Shown in pieces: positions 7,415-16,470 of a stretch of DNA of 64,000 bases. This DNA is from Terracoccus luteus. Its GTDB lineage: Bacteria; Actinomycetota; Actinomycetes; Actinomycetales; Dermatophilaceae. Made by a program: the position numbers and the translations under genes. Each line of letters begins with the position of its first letter. Positions within the stretch are counted from its first letter, which is position 1. The notes beneath the pieces were generated by a model. It was not told the origin of the DNA. It made no database searches and saw only the letters and a program-made list of their open reading frames with translations. The stretch spans positions 3,100,001-3,164,000 of the forward strand of contig NZ_RBXT01000001.1 of the NCBI RefSeq assembly GCF_003635045.1, read 5' to 3'.

Positions 7415-9292
7415 TCAGGCGGGTGCCGTGAGTCCGTGCCCGAACGGGAACAACGGGTCGTCGTAGCCGGGGACGTCCTCGCCGTGGGCCCGCACCTGGT
7501 CCATCGAGCGCGGGAGGTCGAACGGCAGCCGACCCTCGGGCGCGACGGTCCCGGTGAGCGCGTCGACGAGCGCGTCGTCGCACGTCCCGTAGCTGCCGAC
7601 GAGCACCGACGCGACGTCGAGCAGCGGCGTCACGACCGCAGGCCGGTCGAGCACGACGTCGACGACGAGCGGGCAGGCCGCAGCGACCCGGGCGAGCCGG
7701 GAGACGAGGCCGGGCGGGAAGTCGAGGGACCCCTGGTGGAACCACGACTCGAGGAAGAGGTCGGACCGCGGCTCGAAGGGCGCCCCGAGCCGCACGAGGG
7801 CGACGTCGGCGTCCTCGGGCCGGTCGACCTGCTCACCGAGCCGGGCCACCGCCTCGGCCGAGACCCGCTCGGCGTACACCTTGAGGCCGCGCGCCAGTGG
7901 TAGGCGACCGTCGTCGGCGAGCACCGTCACCGACCGCGCCTGGGTGCGGTACCCCTCGTCGCGGAAGTCGGCACGACCGACCGTCACGGCTGCGGCGTCC
8001 TCGTCGACGTAGGGGTCGTCGAACAGGCCGAGGCGGAACTTCGCGGCGAGCAGCCGGCGGGCCGACTCGTCGACCCGGGCCTCGCTGACCCGGCCGGCGG
8101 CGACGAGGTCGAGCAGGATCTCGACGCACTCCTCCCCGCCGAACTGGTCGGCCCCAGCGTGGAGGATGAGCTCCATGCGCCCGTGCGGGTCGAGGTGCTC
8201 GACCCCCCACGCCCGCGCCGGCAGCACCTGGTCGCCGACGTGGTTGTCGTTGACGAGCTCCCAGTCGGTGAGCACCACGCCGTCGTAGCCGAGCTCGCCG
8301 CGCAGCAGGTCGGTGACGACCTGCCGGTTGTAGCCGAAGCCCACCTCGTCGACGGGGCGGCCGTCGACCTCGAGACCGACCGGCATCCCGTAGTACGGCA
8401 TGATCCCCGCCGTGCCCGCGGCGATGGCCGCCGGGAAGGGGGCCAGGTGGTCGGCGAACCGCCCACCGGGGTAGACCTGCTCGCGTCCGTACGGGAAGTG
8501 CGCGTCCTCGCCGTCCTTCTGCGGGCCGCCGCCGGGGAAGTGCTTGGTCGTGCAGGCGACGCTGTTCGCGCCGAGCGAGTCACCCTGCAGCCCTTCGAGG
8601 TAGGCGACCCCGAGGCGCGTGACGAGACCCGGGTCCTGGCCGAACGTGCCGGCCTGCCGGGCCCACCGCGGCTCGGTGGCGAGGTCGAGGGTGGGGTGCA
8701 GGGCGGCCCGGATCCCGACCGCCGTGTACTCCTGCCGCACGACGTCGGCGAACCGGCGCACGAGGTCGGCGTCGCCGAGGGCCGCCAGCCCCAGCGGCTC
8801 GGGCCACTGCGAGAACGCCTTGGCCGCGAACGACACCCCGGCGTTCTCGATGAACGCGTGGCGCGGGTCTGTGGAGATCGTCACCGGGATGCCGTGGGGC
8901 GTGGTCTCGGCGATCGCCTGAAGGGTGTTGTGCCACCGGGCCGCCATGCGGGCGTCGTCGAGGGCGTGGACGTTGAAGTGGGACAGGTGCTTTCGCGTCA
9001 CCACCTCCGTCGTCGGCGACTTGCTGATGGCGCCGGGGTGCTCGAGCACCGACCCGTCGGCGCCGGCCTCGATGACCGTGTGGAAGAGCAGGCCGACCTT
9101 CTCCTCCAGTGAGAGCCGCGCCAGCAGGTCGTCGACGCGGGTGTCGACGTCGAGGCGCGGGTCCTCGTAGGGGTCGAGGCGCCCGTTGCCGTTGAGGTCG
9201 CGGTAGCGGGTGCCGTCGTCGGCGACGCGCTGGGCCTCCCGGGTGCGCGGGCTGACCGGCCGCACCCCGCTCGCGAGGGAGGTGTCGGTCAT
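7415..9292 (-). CDS. Glycoside hydrolase family 3 (beta-glucosidase/exo-glucosidase)
   Basis: The 625-residue enzyme cleaves non-reducing terminal beta-linked glucose or xylose. GH3 marks: KHFPGGG (250-256) and catalytic nucleophile Asp343 in VVLTDWELVND. A calcium-loop-like DLNGNGRLD lies near residues 32-40. No signal sequence, so it acts in the cytoplasm on imported oligosaccharides. It is the last gene of the lacI-SBP-permease-permease-GH144-GH3 series and starts in a 4-base ATGA overlap with the gene before it, so it is translationally coupled to the exported enzyme. Substrate linkage is inferred only from context. Confidence 0.9.
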   Translation of the reverse strand: MTDTSLASGVRPVSPRTREAQRVADDGTRYRDLNGNGRLDPYEDPRLDVDTRVDDLLARLSLEEKVGLLFHTVIEAGADGSVLEHPGAISKSPTTEVVTRKHLSHFNVHALDDARMAARWHNTLQAIAETTPHGIPVTISTDPRHAFIENAGVSFAAKAFSQWPEPLGLAALGDADLVRRFADVVRQEYTAVGIRAALHPTLDLATEPRWARQAGTFGQDPGLVTRLGVAYLEGLQGDSLGANSVACTTKHFPGGGPQKDGEDAHFPYGREQVYPGGRFADHLAPFPAAIAAGTAGIMPYYGMPVGLEVDGRPVDEVGFGYNRQVVTDLLRGELGYDGVVLTDWELVNDNHVGDQVLPARAWGVEHLDPHGRMELILHAGADQFGGEECVEILLDLVAAGRVSEARVDESARRLLAAKFRLGLFDDPYVDEDAAAVTVGRADFRDEGYRTQARSVTVLADDGRLPLARGLKVYAERVSAEAVARLGEQVDRPEDADVALVRLGAPFEPRSDLFLESWFHQGSLDFPPGLVSRLARVAAACPLVVDVVLDRPAVVTPLLDVASVLVGSYGTCDDALVDALTGTVAPEGRLPFDLPRSMDQVRAHGEDVPGYDDPLFPFGHGLTAPA

Positions 9293-10965
9293 GCGCGGCC
9301 CGCCCCGAACGTCTCGATGCCGATGACGGGGCGCAGCGCCCGCTCGACCGCCTTGGTGCTGAACGCGCGTCGCACGACGTCACGGCAGAGCACGTTGCCG
9401 ACCGCGCCCATGACCATGGCCTGGTCGAGGGAGAGGTAGCGGCGCGCGACCTGGCCCGAGCGCACCGCGACGGCGTCGAAGAAGCCACCCCGGCCGTAGG
9501 CGCCCAGCTCGCGCTGGATGCCGCGCAGGTTGGTGAACGCCTGCTGCGGCTCGTGCATCATGGCGAGGAAGGCCGCGTGCGGGGTGACGACACCGTCGCC
9601 GAAGGTGGGGTTCGGGTTGGTGGCGGCACGACAGTCGCCGTAGCCGGGGTCGTAGTTGGTCTTCTCCTGGTCGGAGAAGTAGCCGTCGGGGTTGAGCCCG
9701 AGCGCGTCGACGCCGTACTCGCGGTACCCGCCGGCCGGGTTGCTCGACGGGCTGAACCCCCAGTAGCCGTAGCCGGCCTCGATGAGGCCGTGCTCCCGCT
9801 GGGCGCGCACGTGCAGAGGGTGGTTGCGGCCCCAGCTGCGCGGCGCCCACGTCTCCTCGGGCACGAAGACGTCGGGCATGAGCTCCTCGAACATGCTGCC
9901 GCCCCAGCCGGGCACGACGTGCAGGCCGCGGTACGTGTGGGCCCCCTCGAAGACCTCCTGGCCGAAGTAGGTGCGCATGACCCCGACCGGCTCCATCTCG
10001 GGCCAGCTCCAGTCGCAGGACTGCGGGAAGGTGCGCCAGAGGGCGTAGTAGTTCTTCGGCGGGATCTGCCCGGCGATGAGGCCGAGGTAGGTCGTGATGC
10101 GCGTCTCCGACACCGTGGTGTCGTAGTAGTTCGGCGTGTACGTGACGTCGGGCCCGACCCCGATGTGGTTGCCCGTGATGCCGGGGAAGTCGGGAGGGGT
10201 GGCCCCGTCGTAGAAGCCGCCGTGGATGAGACCGCCCGGGCGCGGCGAGCCGGTCTCGTCGTAGAACATGTCCCAGCGCATGCGCCCGAAGATGCGCTGC
10301 GCGAGCGGGGCGGCCGCGCGGTCGGCGCCCTTGACGACGAGCAGGGCGGCGCCGAGCCACCCGTTGTCGACGCTGGAGAGGAACGGGTAGACGGTGTCGC
10401 CGCTGTCGGGCCACGTCGTCAGCACGTCACCGCTCGCCTCGTCGTACCAGTTGTAGAACATGCCGCTCGGGCGGTGGTGCTGCAGCCGCGCGACGGTGCG
10501 CAGGGTGCGCACGAGGCGTGAGCTGGCCTCGGCGCGGGTGATGAGGCCGAGCTCGCGCGCGACGACGGTCGACCAGAGGTACCCGCCGATGTTCGTCGGC
10601 GAGGTGTAGCCCGACCGGTCGCCGGCCACGAGCGACTCGGTGATGTTGTCGGCCGGCAGACCGGTGACCTCGTCGGTCATCGCGACGAGGCTGCGCCACG
10701 TGTCGGCCGCCCAACGACGGGTGACCGTGCGCTGCTCCGCGGCGGAGGTCTCGCGCCCGACCAGCACCGGGGCGCCGGATGCCGTGGGGCCGGCACCCGC
10801 CGCCGCGGCCCGACCGGCGGCGGCGGGCACGAGGGCGAGCGACGCGAGGGAGGCGGCGCCCCCGACGAGCAGGGAGCGGCGGGTCGGCGCGGCCGACGAG
10901 GACCGCGACGCCGGTGTGGACGCGGACGAGGTCGGGCCTAACGAGGTGGGCAGGTGCAGGGTCAT
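9289..10965 (-). CDS. Tat-exported glucoamylase-domain protein, GH144-like
   Basis: The 558-residue protein starts with a twin-arginine signal (TRRSLLVGGAASLASLAL, Arg29-Arg30). The mature part has the glycoamylase (PF10091-type) pattern: FLSSVDNGWLGAALL, then YYDTTVSETRI, GWGGSMFEELMPDVFVPE and TPHAAFLAMMHEP. This family includes GH144 endo-beta-1,2-glucanases, so the likely role is extracellular cleavage of a beta-glucan for uptake by the adjacent transporter. The family assignment is firm; the beta-1,2 specificity is inference. The start at 10965 places the Tat motif about 28 residues in. The stop overlaps the GH3 start. Confidence 0.8.
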   Translation of the reverse strand: MTLHLPTSLGPTSSASTPASRSSSAAPTRRSLLVGGAASLASLALVPAAAGRAAAAGAGPTASGAPVLVGRETSAAEQRTVTRRWAADTWRSLVAMTDEVTGLPADNITESLVAGDRSGYTSPTNIGGYLWSTVVARELGLITRAEASSRLVRTLRTVARLQHHRPSGMFYNWYDEASGDVLTTWPDSGDTVYPFLSSVDNGWLGAALLVVKGADRAAAPLAQRIFGRMRWDMFYDETGSPRPGGLIHGGFYDGATPPDFPGITGNHIGVGPDVTYTPNYYDTTVSETRITTYLGLIAGQIPPKNYYALWRTFPQSCDWSWPEMEPVGVMRTYFGQEVFEGAHTYRGLHVVPGWGGSMFEELMPDVFVPEETWAPRSWGRNHPLHVRAQREHGLIEAGYGYWGFSPSSNPAGGYREYGVDALGLNPDGYFSDQEKTNYDPGYGDCRAATNPNPTFGDGVVTPHAAFLAMMHEPQQAFTNLRGIQRELGAYGRGGFFDAVAVRSGQVARRYLSLDQAMVMGAVGNVLCRDVVRRAFSTKAVERALRPVIGIETFGAGRA

Positions 10966-11072
10966 GGTCGTACTCCGATCTGGGACGGGGTCGTACGGGA
11001 CGGTGCGAACGGGCGGGAGCGGGCCGGACGGCATCCGACCGTCGTTGCCGTGCGGGCGCGCTCGCCCGGCGG

Positions 11073-11906
11073 TCACTTGATGCCGGTGGTGGCGATGCCC
11101 TCGATGAAGCGGCGCTGGAAGACGAGGAACACCGCGAGGATCGGGATGACGACGACGGTCGCCCCGGCGAGCAGCAAGCCGTAGTTCGTGCTGTTCTGGC
11201 CGGTCGAGTAGAGGGCGAGGGCGACGGGCAGGGTGTACGTGCTCTCCTGCTGCGCGACGACGAGCGGCCAGAGGAAGTTGTTCCAGCTGCCGAGGAAGGT
11301 GAGGATGCCGAGCGTCGCCAGGGCCGGGCCGCACAGCGGCAGGATGATCTGGCGGAAGATGCGCAGCTCACCGGCGCCGTCGACGCGGCCGGCGTCGAGC
11401 AGGTCCTTGGGCAGCCCGAGGATGAACTGGCGCATGAGGAAGACGCCGAACGGGCTGACGAGGAAGGGCAGGATGAGCCCCGGCAGCGAGTCGATGAGAC
11501 CGATGTTTGCGACGAGCACGAAGAGCGGCACGAAGGTGACGACGCCGGGGATCATGAGCGTGCCCATGACGGCGGTGAAGACGAGCTTCTTGCCCTTGAA
11601 GTCGAGCATCGCGAGGGCGTACCCGAGCATCGAGCAGAAGAGCAGGTTGCCCGCGGTGACGACGACGGCGACGATGACCGAGTTGGCGAAGTACGTGCCG
11701 AACGACAGGCGCGAGAACAGCTGCGTGTAGTTGTCGAGCGAGGCTGTCTGCGGGATCCACGTCGGCGGGTTCGCACGCAGCTCGCCCTCCCCCTTGAAGC
11801 TGCCGAGCACCATCCAGACGAACGGGGCGACGACGGCGACGAGCGCGATCGCGAGCACGGCGTAGAGCCAGAGGCGTCCGCCCCGGCGGGTTCCGACCAT
11901 GGCCAT
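11073..11906 (-). CDS. Carbohydrate ABC transporter permease (MalG-like)
   Basis: The 277-residue inner-membrane permease has six predicted membrane segments and the EAA-type loop DLLDAGRVDGAGELRIFRQI that contacts the ATPase. It belongs to the CUT1 (oligosaccharide) class. GAGGAGCT precedes the ATG at 11906, which lies 2 bases from the end of the companion permease gene. With the binding protein and the MalF-like subunit it forms the importer. No ATPase gene is nearby, so a shared MsiK-type ATPase encoded elsewhere probably energises it (established for actinobacterial CUT1 systems, inferred here). Confidence 0.92.
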   Translation of the reverse strand: MAMVGTRRGGRLWLYAVLAIALVAVVAPFVWMVLGSFKGEGELRANPPTWIPQTASLDNYTQLFSRLSFGTYFANSVIVAVVVTAGNLLFCSMLGYALAMLDFKGKKLVFTAVMGTLMIPGVVTFVPLFVLVANIGLIDSLPGLILPFLVSPFGVFLMRQFILGLPKDLLDAGRVDGAGELRIFRQIILPLCGPALATLGILTFLGSWNNFLWPLVVAQQESTYTLPVALALYSTGQNSTNYGLLLAGATVVVIPILAVFLVFQRRFIEGIATTGIK

Positions 11907-11908
11907 GG

Positions 11909-12892
11909 TCAGCTCCTCTCTCGCAGCAGGCGGAACTGGATCGCCGTGACGATGGCGATGACGACGAAGATGAGGTAGCTCATCGACGACGCGAGTCCGT
12001 AGTTGCCGAACCCGAACTGCTTGTAGGTGTACATCGACAGCGAGATGGTGCTGTTGAGCGGGCCGCCGCTCGTCATGACGAACGGCTCCTCGAAGAACTG
12101 CAGGTAGCCGATCGCGGTCGTGACCGAGACGAAGAGCAGCGTCGGCCGCAGCAGCGGCAGGGTGACGTGGCGGAAGCGCTGCCACGCGCCGGCGCCGTCG
12201 ATGGCGGCGGCCTCGTGCAGCTGCGCGGGCACGCCCTGCAGCCCGGCGAGGAAGATGATCATCGCCGTGCCGAAGTTGCGCCAGGCCGCCATGAGGATGA
12301 GGCCGGGCATCGACCAGTCGGGGTCGCCGAGCCAGTTCGGCCCGTCGATCCCGACCCAGCCGAGCACCGTGTTGATGAGGCCGAACTCGTCCTGCAGCAG
12401 GAACCGCCACACGACGGCGACGGCCACGATCGAGGTGATGACCGGCATGTAGAACCCGAGTCGGAACACCGAGCGGAACCGGGTGATCCCCTTGTCGAGC
12501 GCGATGGCGGCGGCCAGCGCGACGACCAGGGTCAGCGGCATCCCGATGAGCACGAAGTACGCGGTGTTGAGGGCGGCCTTGCGGAACACCGGGTCGGACA
12601 GCGCCTTGGCGTAGTTGTCGAGCCCGATGACGTTGACGTCGAAGGGGGTCCGCAGGTCGCGCGACCGGGTGTCGGTGAAGCTCATGAAGAGCGACTGCAC
12701 GACCGGCCAGGCGGTGAAGAAGAGGAAGAGGACGCAGAACGGCAGGGCGAGCACCCAGGCGGCCCGCCCCTCCCGCAGGCCGCCGGTGCGGCGCGGCCTG
12801 CGGGAGGTCTCGGTGTCGCCGGTGCCGCCGGCCTCCCCGGGGCCGCCGGGCTGTCCCGGCGCCCCACCCGACGGTGCGGTGACGGTGGCCAT
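11909..12892 (-). CDS. Carbohydrate ABC transporter permease (MalF-like)
   Basis: The 327-residue protein has a ~45-residue Gly/Pro/Arg-rich cytoplasmic N-terminus and then six membrane segments, starting at ALPFCVLFLFFTAWPVVQSL. The EAA loop reads LHEAAAIDGAGAWQRFRHV. It pairs with the MalG-like permease immediately downstream, and the binding-protein gene ends 3 bases upstream, so the three are one transcript. It imports an oligosaccharide, plausibly the product of the exported GH144-like enzyme. Confidence 0.92.
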   Translation of the reverse strand: MATVTAPSGGAPGQPGGPGEAGGTGDTETSRRPRRTGGLREGRAAWVLALPFCVLFLFFTAWPVVQSLFMSFTDTRSRDLRTPFDVNVIGLDNYAKALSDPVFRKAALNTAYFVLIGMPLTLVVALAAAIALDKGITRFRSVFRLGFYMPVITSIVAVAVVWRFLLQDEFGLINTVLGWVGIDGPNWLGDPDWSMPGLILMAAWRNFGTAMIIFLAGLQGVPAQLHEAAAIDGAGAWQRFRHVTLPLLRPTLLFVSVTTAIGYLQFFEEPFVMTSGGPLNSTISLSMYTYKQFGFGNYGLASSMSYLIFVVIAIVTAIQFRLLRERS

Positions 12893-12895
12893 GGC

Positions 12896-14182
12896 TTACT
12901 GGCCCGTCCCGATCGACTCGGCGTTCTGCTGCACGGTCGCCATCGAGGTCGAGGGGTCAGCGCCCTGCTTCGTCACCTTCTCGAGCTCGGTGTCGAACGA
13001 GGTGACGACCTGCTCCCACGTCGGGAACGACGGCGGGGCCTTGGCCGTCTCGAGCTGCTTGCCGAAGACGGCCAGCTTCTCGTCACCCTTGAGGTCGGGG
13101 GCGTCCCACGCGCTCTTGACCGAGGGCAGGTCGGTCGAGAGGCCGTACCACGTGGCCTGCACGTCGGGGTCGGCCAGCCACTGCACGAACTTCCACGACG
13201 CGTCGCGGTTCTGGGTGTTCTTGAAGACGGCGAGGTTGGAGCCGCCGACGAACGACGACGACCCTGCCGAGCCGGCGGGGATGGGCGCGACGTTGTACTT
13301 GTCCTTGAAGCCGGCGCCGCCGACCTTCTCGACGGCCGACATCATCCACGGGCCGGAGATGAACATCGGCACCTTGCCGCTGGCGAAGTCGGGCTCGGTC
13401 GTCGGCGTGGCCGGGGCGGCCTTGTCGCTGATCCCGTCGGTGAAGAAGGACTGGTAGTACTTCGCCGCGTCGACGATCTGCGGGCTGTCGAAGTTGTAGG
13501 CCTTGCCGTCGTCCTTGGTGAGGTCGGCGCCGTCGCTCCACGCGAAGGGCATGAGGGTCTGCCACGAGCCGGTGCCACCGGCCTGCAGGCCGATGCCCCA
13601 CTTGGCGCCGGCCTTGGTCTGCATGGCCTTGGCCATCTCCTTGAGCCCGGCCTGGTCGGTGGGGGCGCTGTCGAAGCCCGCCTTCTTCGCGAGGTCGCTG
13701 CGGTAGAAGAGCACTCGCGTCTCGACATACCAGGGGATGCCGTACGAGGTGCCGTTCACCTCGGTCGTCTTCTGTGCGCCCTCGAAGAACGCGGACCTGT
13801 CGATGGCGGGCGGGGTCGGGTCGAGCGCGTCGAGACCGGCGAACTCGCCCATCCAGGTCGAGCCGACCATGGCGACGTCGGGCGTCTTGTTCGCGGCGAT
13901 GGCGGCGGTGAACTTGTTGTGCGCCGCGTCCCACGGGATGGCGGTGACCTTGACCTTGACGCCCGGGTTGGCGCTCTCGAACTCCTTGGCCAGCGTGGGC
14001 AGCTTCTCACCCTCGGCCCCCATCGCCCACACCGTGATGGTGCCGGTGGCCTTGCCGCTGCTCACGGCTGCGCCGGTCTGGCCGCCGCTCGCCGACTCGG
14101 CGTCGCCGCCGCGGCCGCAGGCGGTGAGGGTCAGGGCGGTGGCCGTCAGGGTGGCCACCGTCATGGCAAGGGAGCGTCTCAT
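12896..14182 (-). CDS. Extracellular solute-binding lipoprotein, carbohydrate ABC transporter
   Basis: The 428-residue protein has a lipoprotein signal ending TLTAC with Cys22 as the lipidated residue. The mature part is an SBP family 1 protein (GTITVWAMGAEG, then FESANPGVKVKV, TPDVAMVGSTWMGEFA). It captures an oligosaccharide outside the membrane and delivers it to the two permeases encoded 3' of it. The gene lies 136 bp after lacI in the same direction; no separate LacI-type palindrome is visible in that gap, so expression from the lacI promoter is likely. Confidence 0.92.
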   Translation of the reverse strand: MRRSLAMTVATLTATALTLTACGRGGDAESASGGQTGAAVSSGKATGTITVWAMGAEGEKLPTLAKEFESANPGVKVKVTAIPWDAAHNKFTAAIAANKTPDVAMVGSTWMGEFAGLDALDPTPPAIDRSAFFEGAQKTTEVNGTSYGIPWYVETRVLFYRSDLAKKAGFDSAPTDQAGLKEMAKAMQTKAGAKWGIGLQAGGTGSWQTLMPFAWSDGADLTKDDGKAYNFDSPQIVDAAKYYQSFFTDGISDKAAPATPTTEPDFASGKVPMFISGPWMMSAVEKVGGAGFKDKYNVAPIPAGSAGSSSFVGGSNLAVFKNTQNRDASWKFVQWLADPDVQATWYGLSTDLPSVKSAWDAPDLKGDEKLAVFGKQLETAKAPPSFPTWEQVVTSFDTELEKVTKQGADPSTSMATVQQNAESIGTGQ

Positions 14183-14318
14183 CGTCGAACTCGCTTTCTC
14201 TGCAGGGGTTCTCGGGGTTTGTCGGAGATTCTCGGTCGTGCTGGGGTGAAGGGTGCCGTGGTGCGGAGGTGCCCGGCCGGGCACGGGCTGTCGGGTACGA
14301 CGGGTGGCCGGATGCCGG

Positions 14319-15338
14319 TCAGCCGCACCCACAGGAGCCGCGCAGCACCAGCCGGGTCGGCAGCACCCACGGCTCGTCGGCGGGGTCGTCACCGTCGACG
14401 AGGTGGTGCAGCCGCTCGGCGGCGAGGCGGCCGAGGTCGGCGACGGGCTGGCGGACGGTCGTCAGGCCGGGCCGGACGTAGCGGGCCGTCATGACGTCGT
14501 CCCACCCGACGACGGCAACGTCGCGCGGGACGTCGCGACCGGCATCCTGCAGGTGGGTCATGACCGACAGGGCGAGCTCGTCGTTCGCGCACACGAGCGC
14601 GTCGGCGGTGAACTCGCCGGCGAGCAGCCGCTCGGCGAACTCCGTGCCGTCGTTCTCGCGGAAGGCGATCCGCACGGGGGGCGCGGGGCGACGACGCCGG
14701 GCCCGGTGGGCGGCGACGAAGCCGTCGTGGCGGGCGGCGGTGTCGGAGGAGAGGTCGGGGTCACCGACGAAGAGCACCCGGCGGCGACCGTGAGCCAGGA
14801 CGTGCTCGGTGAGCTCGCGCGCGCTGGAGGCGTTCTCGGCCGAGATGCTCTCGGTGCCGAGCCCGGCGGCGGCCACCCCACCGGCGACGGTGACGACGGG
14901 CTTGCGCCCCTGCCGCACCCGCGAGACCGTCTCGGCGGAGACGGTCGAGGCGAAGACGGCGAGGCCGTCGACACGGGTCGAGAGCTGGCGGACGGCCCGG
15001 TCGACGTCGCGCTTGGTGTCCGCGAGCAGCAGCACGACGCTCTGGCCCAGCTCGGCCGCCCGCTCCTCGAAGCCGACGAGCAGCTCGGCGAAGTAGGGGC
15101 CCGCGAGCTCGGGCAGCACGAGCCCGTGCGCCTCGTGGTGACGCACCGCGAGGCTGCGCGCGGCGCCGAGGGGCACGTAGTGCAGCTCGTCGATGGCGTC
15201 GAGCACGCGCTGGCGGGTGGCGCCGGAGACGACCTCGGGACGCTGGATGACGCGCGAGACCGTGGCGATGGAGACCCCGGCCCGCTCGGCGACGGAGTAG
15301 ATCGTCGCGCCCGGAGGGGTCGGCCTGGTGCTGCTCAT
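14319..15338 (-). CDS. LacI-family transcriptional regulator
   Basis: The 339-residue protein has the LacI helix-turn-helix at residues ~11-35 (TIYSVAERAGVSIATVSRVI) and a sugar-binding periplasmic-type effector domain (GLVLPELAGPYFAELLVGF, then DALVCANDELALSVM and DVAVVGWDDV). It most likely represses the glycan locus until an oligosaccharide binds. GAGGAGG precedes the ATG at 15338. A perfect LacI-type palindrome lies 75 bp upstream of the start, so autoregulation and control of the downstream genes by read-through are likely. The last residues include an unusual GSCGCG. Confidence 0.92.
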   Translation of the reverse strand: MSSTRPTPPGATIYSVAERAGVSIATVSRVIQRPEVVSGATRQRVLDAIDELHYVPLGAARSLAVRHHEAHGLVLPELAGPYFAELLVGFEERAAELGQSVVLLLADTKRDVDRAVRQLSTRVDGLAVFASTVSAETVSRVRQGRKPVVTVAGGVAAAGLGTESISAENASSARELTEHVLAHGRRRVLFVGDPDLSSDTAARHDGFVAAHRARRRRPAPPVRIAFRENDGTEFAERLLAGEFTADALVCANDELALSVMTHLQDAGRDVPRDVAVVGWDDVMTARYVRPGLTTVRQPVADLGRLAAERLHHLVDGDDPADEPWVLPTRLVLRGSCGCG

Positions 15339-15412
15339 GCCATGGCCTCCTCGGGTTCTCGTCGGTGAGAGCTGTCGGGTCGAGCGCTTCGTGCGGAGCA
15401 CCCCGTCGTGTT

Positions 15413-15426
15413 TGTAAGCGCTTACA
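15413..15426. promoter_or_regulatory. LacI-family operator
   Basis: TGTAAGCGCTTACA is a perfect 14-bp palindrome with the central CG typical of LacI-family operators. It stands alone upstream of lacI in 15339-15589; the rest of that gap has no gene. Confidence 0.85.
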
Positions 15427-15589
15427 TCTTGTTCAGAGTGGCACACGCCTGCGACCGGGCGCAACCCTCCGACCGCGATCCGGCGACTGGCCGCGGTGAC
15501 GTGGGTGGCATCGGCCGCGGTGACACGCCGGTCACATTTCGCCACCTTTGCGACCATCGCCGCCTCCCCGCCAGTACCTTCCGGGCGTG

Positions 15590-16423
15590 ATGACTTTCAG
15601 GGGAGCCCTGCTGACCGCTGCGCTGCTGTCGACGGCCGTCGCCGTGGGCGGCTGCAACACGGCGACGCCGGCGTCGACGTCCGTCCCGTCCGTGCCCTCC
15701 GGGGCCGTGAGCACGATGACGTCCGCGGGTTCGTCGACGACGACGCAGGCCACGACGACGAGCGCGGCGACCTCGAGCTCCACCTCGACCGGACCGGCGA
15801 CCCCGACGACCCCGACGAGCCCGGCCGCGGCGGCTCCGCAGCGACGCGAGAAGGCGGCGCTGGCCGGGGCGCTCCTCGTCCTCGACGACCTGCCGACCGG
15901 GTGGTCCATCGAGAAGGGCACCGGCGGTGGCGGCGGGCAGCTCTCGAGCACGACCGACGCCGCCTGTGCCGACCTCAACGACCTGCTCAACGCGGACGGC
16001 CCGAAGGGCAGCCTCGTCGACGCCTCGGTCGGCATCGACGGCGGTCAGGACGGCCCGCTCGTCTCCGAACGCCTCGACGCCATGGGCACCTCAGCCGCCG
16101 CAACCGCCGTGGTGGGGAGTCTGCGCGACGCCGCGGAAGGCTGCCGCCAGCTGACCGTGCGTCTGCCCGATGGCACTCGCGCCCGAATGAGGCTCTCCGA
16201 GGTACGGGCCCCGCAGGTGGGTAAGGGCGCCTTCGCACTCAGGCTGACGGCTTCCGGTGGCGACTACGACGGCCTCGAGATCACTTTCCTCTACGCCCCT
16301 CTGCGCGACGTGCTGCTGTCCTTCACGTTCTTCGACGCCTACCCCGAGGAGCTCGAGGGACTCTCGAAGGACGCCGAGGCCAAGGTCGTCGAGAAGCTCA
16401 AGCTGGGCGGTCAGACGACCTGA
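15590..16423 (+). CDS. Putative lipoprotein with sensor-type domain
   Basis: The 277-residue product has a lipoprotein signal (ALLSTAVAVGGC, lipidated Cys20) followed by a ~65-residue Ser/Thr/Pro/Ala-rich spacer typical of surface-anchored actinobacterial proteins. The remaining ~190 residues form a compact alpha/beta domain with two conserved-looking Cys (AACADL and EGCRQL). I do not recognise the family with certainty; it resembles PknH-type sensor domains in layout only. Start is taken at ATG 15590; a GTG lies one codon earlier. It points away from lacI, and the patatin gene follows 47 bp later. Confidence 0.7.
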   Translation: MTFRGALLTAALLSTAVAVGGCNTATPASTSVPSVPSGAVSTMTSAGSSTTTQATTTSAATSSSTSTGPATPTTPTSPAAAAPQRREKAALAGALLVLDDLPTGWSIEKGTGGGGGQLSSTTDAACADLNDLLNADGPKGSLVDASVGIDGGQDGPLVSERLDAMGTSAAATAVVGSLRDAAEGCRQLTVRLPDGTRARMRLSEVRAPQVGKGAFALRLTASGGDYDGLEITFLYAPLRDVLLSFTFFDAYPEELEGLSKDAEAKVVEKLKLGGQTT

Positions 16424-16470
16424 CCGCGACGGGAGGCCTGCCCTCCCGGCGGTCGTCATATCCTCGGGAC

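Noticed and set aside
14253-15368. Plus-strand 371-codon frame opposite lacI
   Set aside because: Low-complexity Gly/Asp/Val composition typical of antisense shadows in high-GC DNA; lacI on the other strand is clear.
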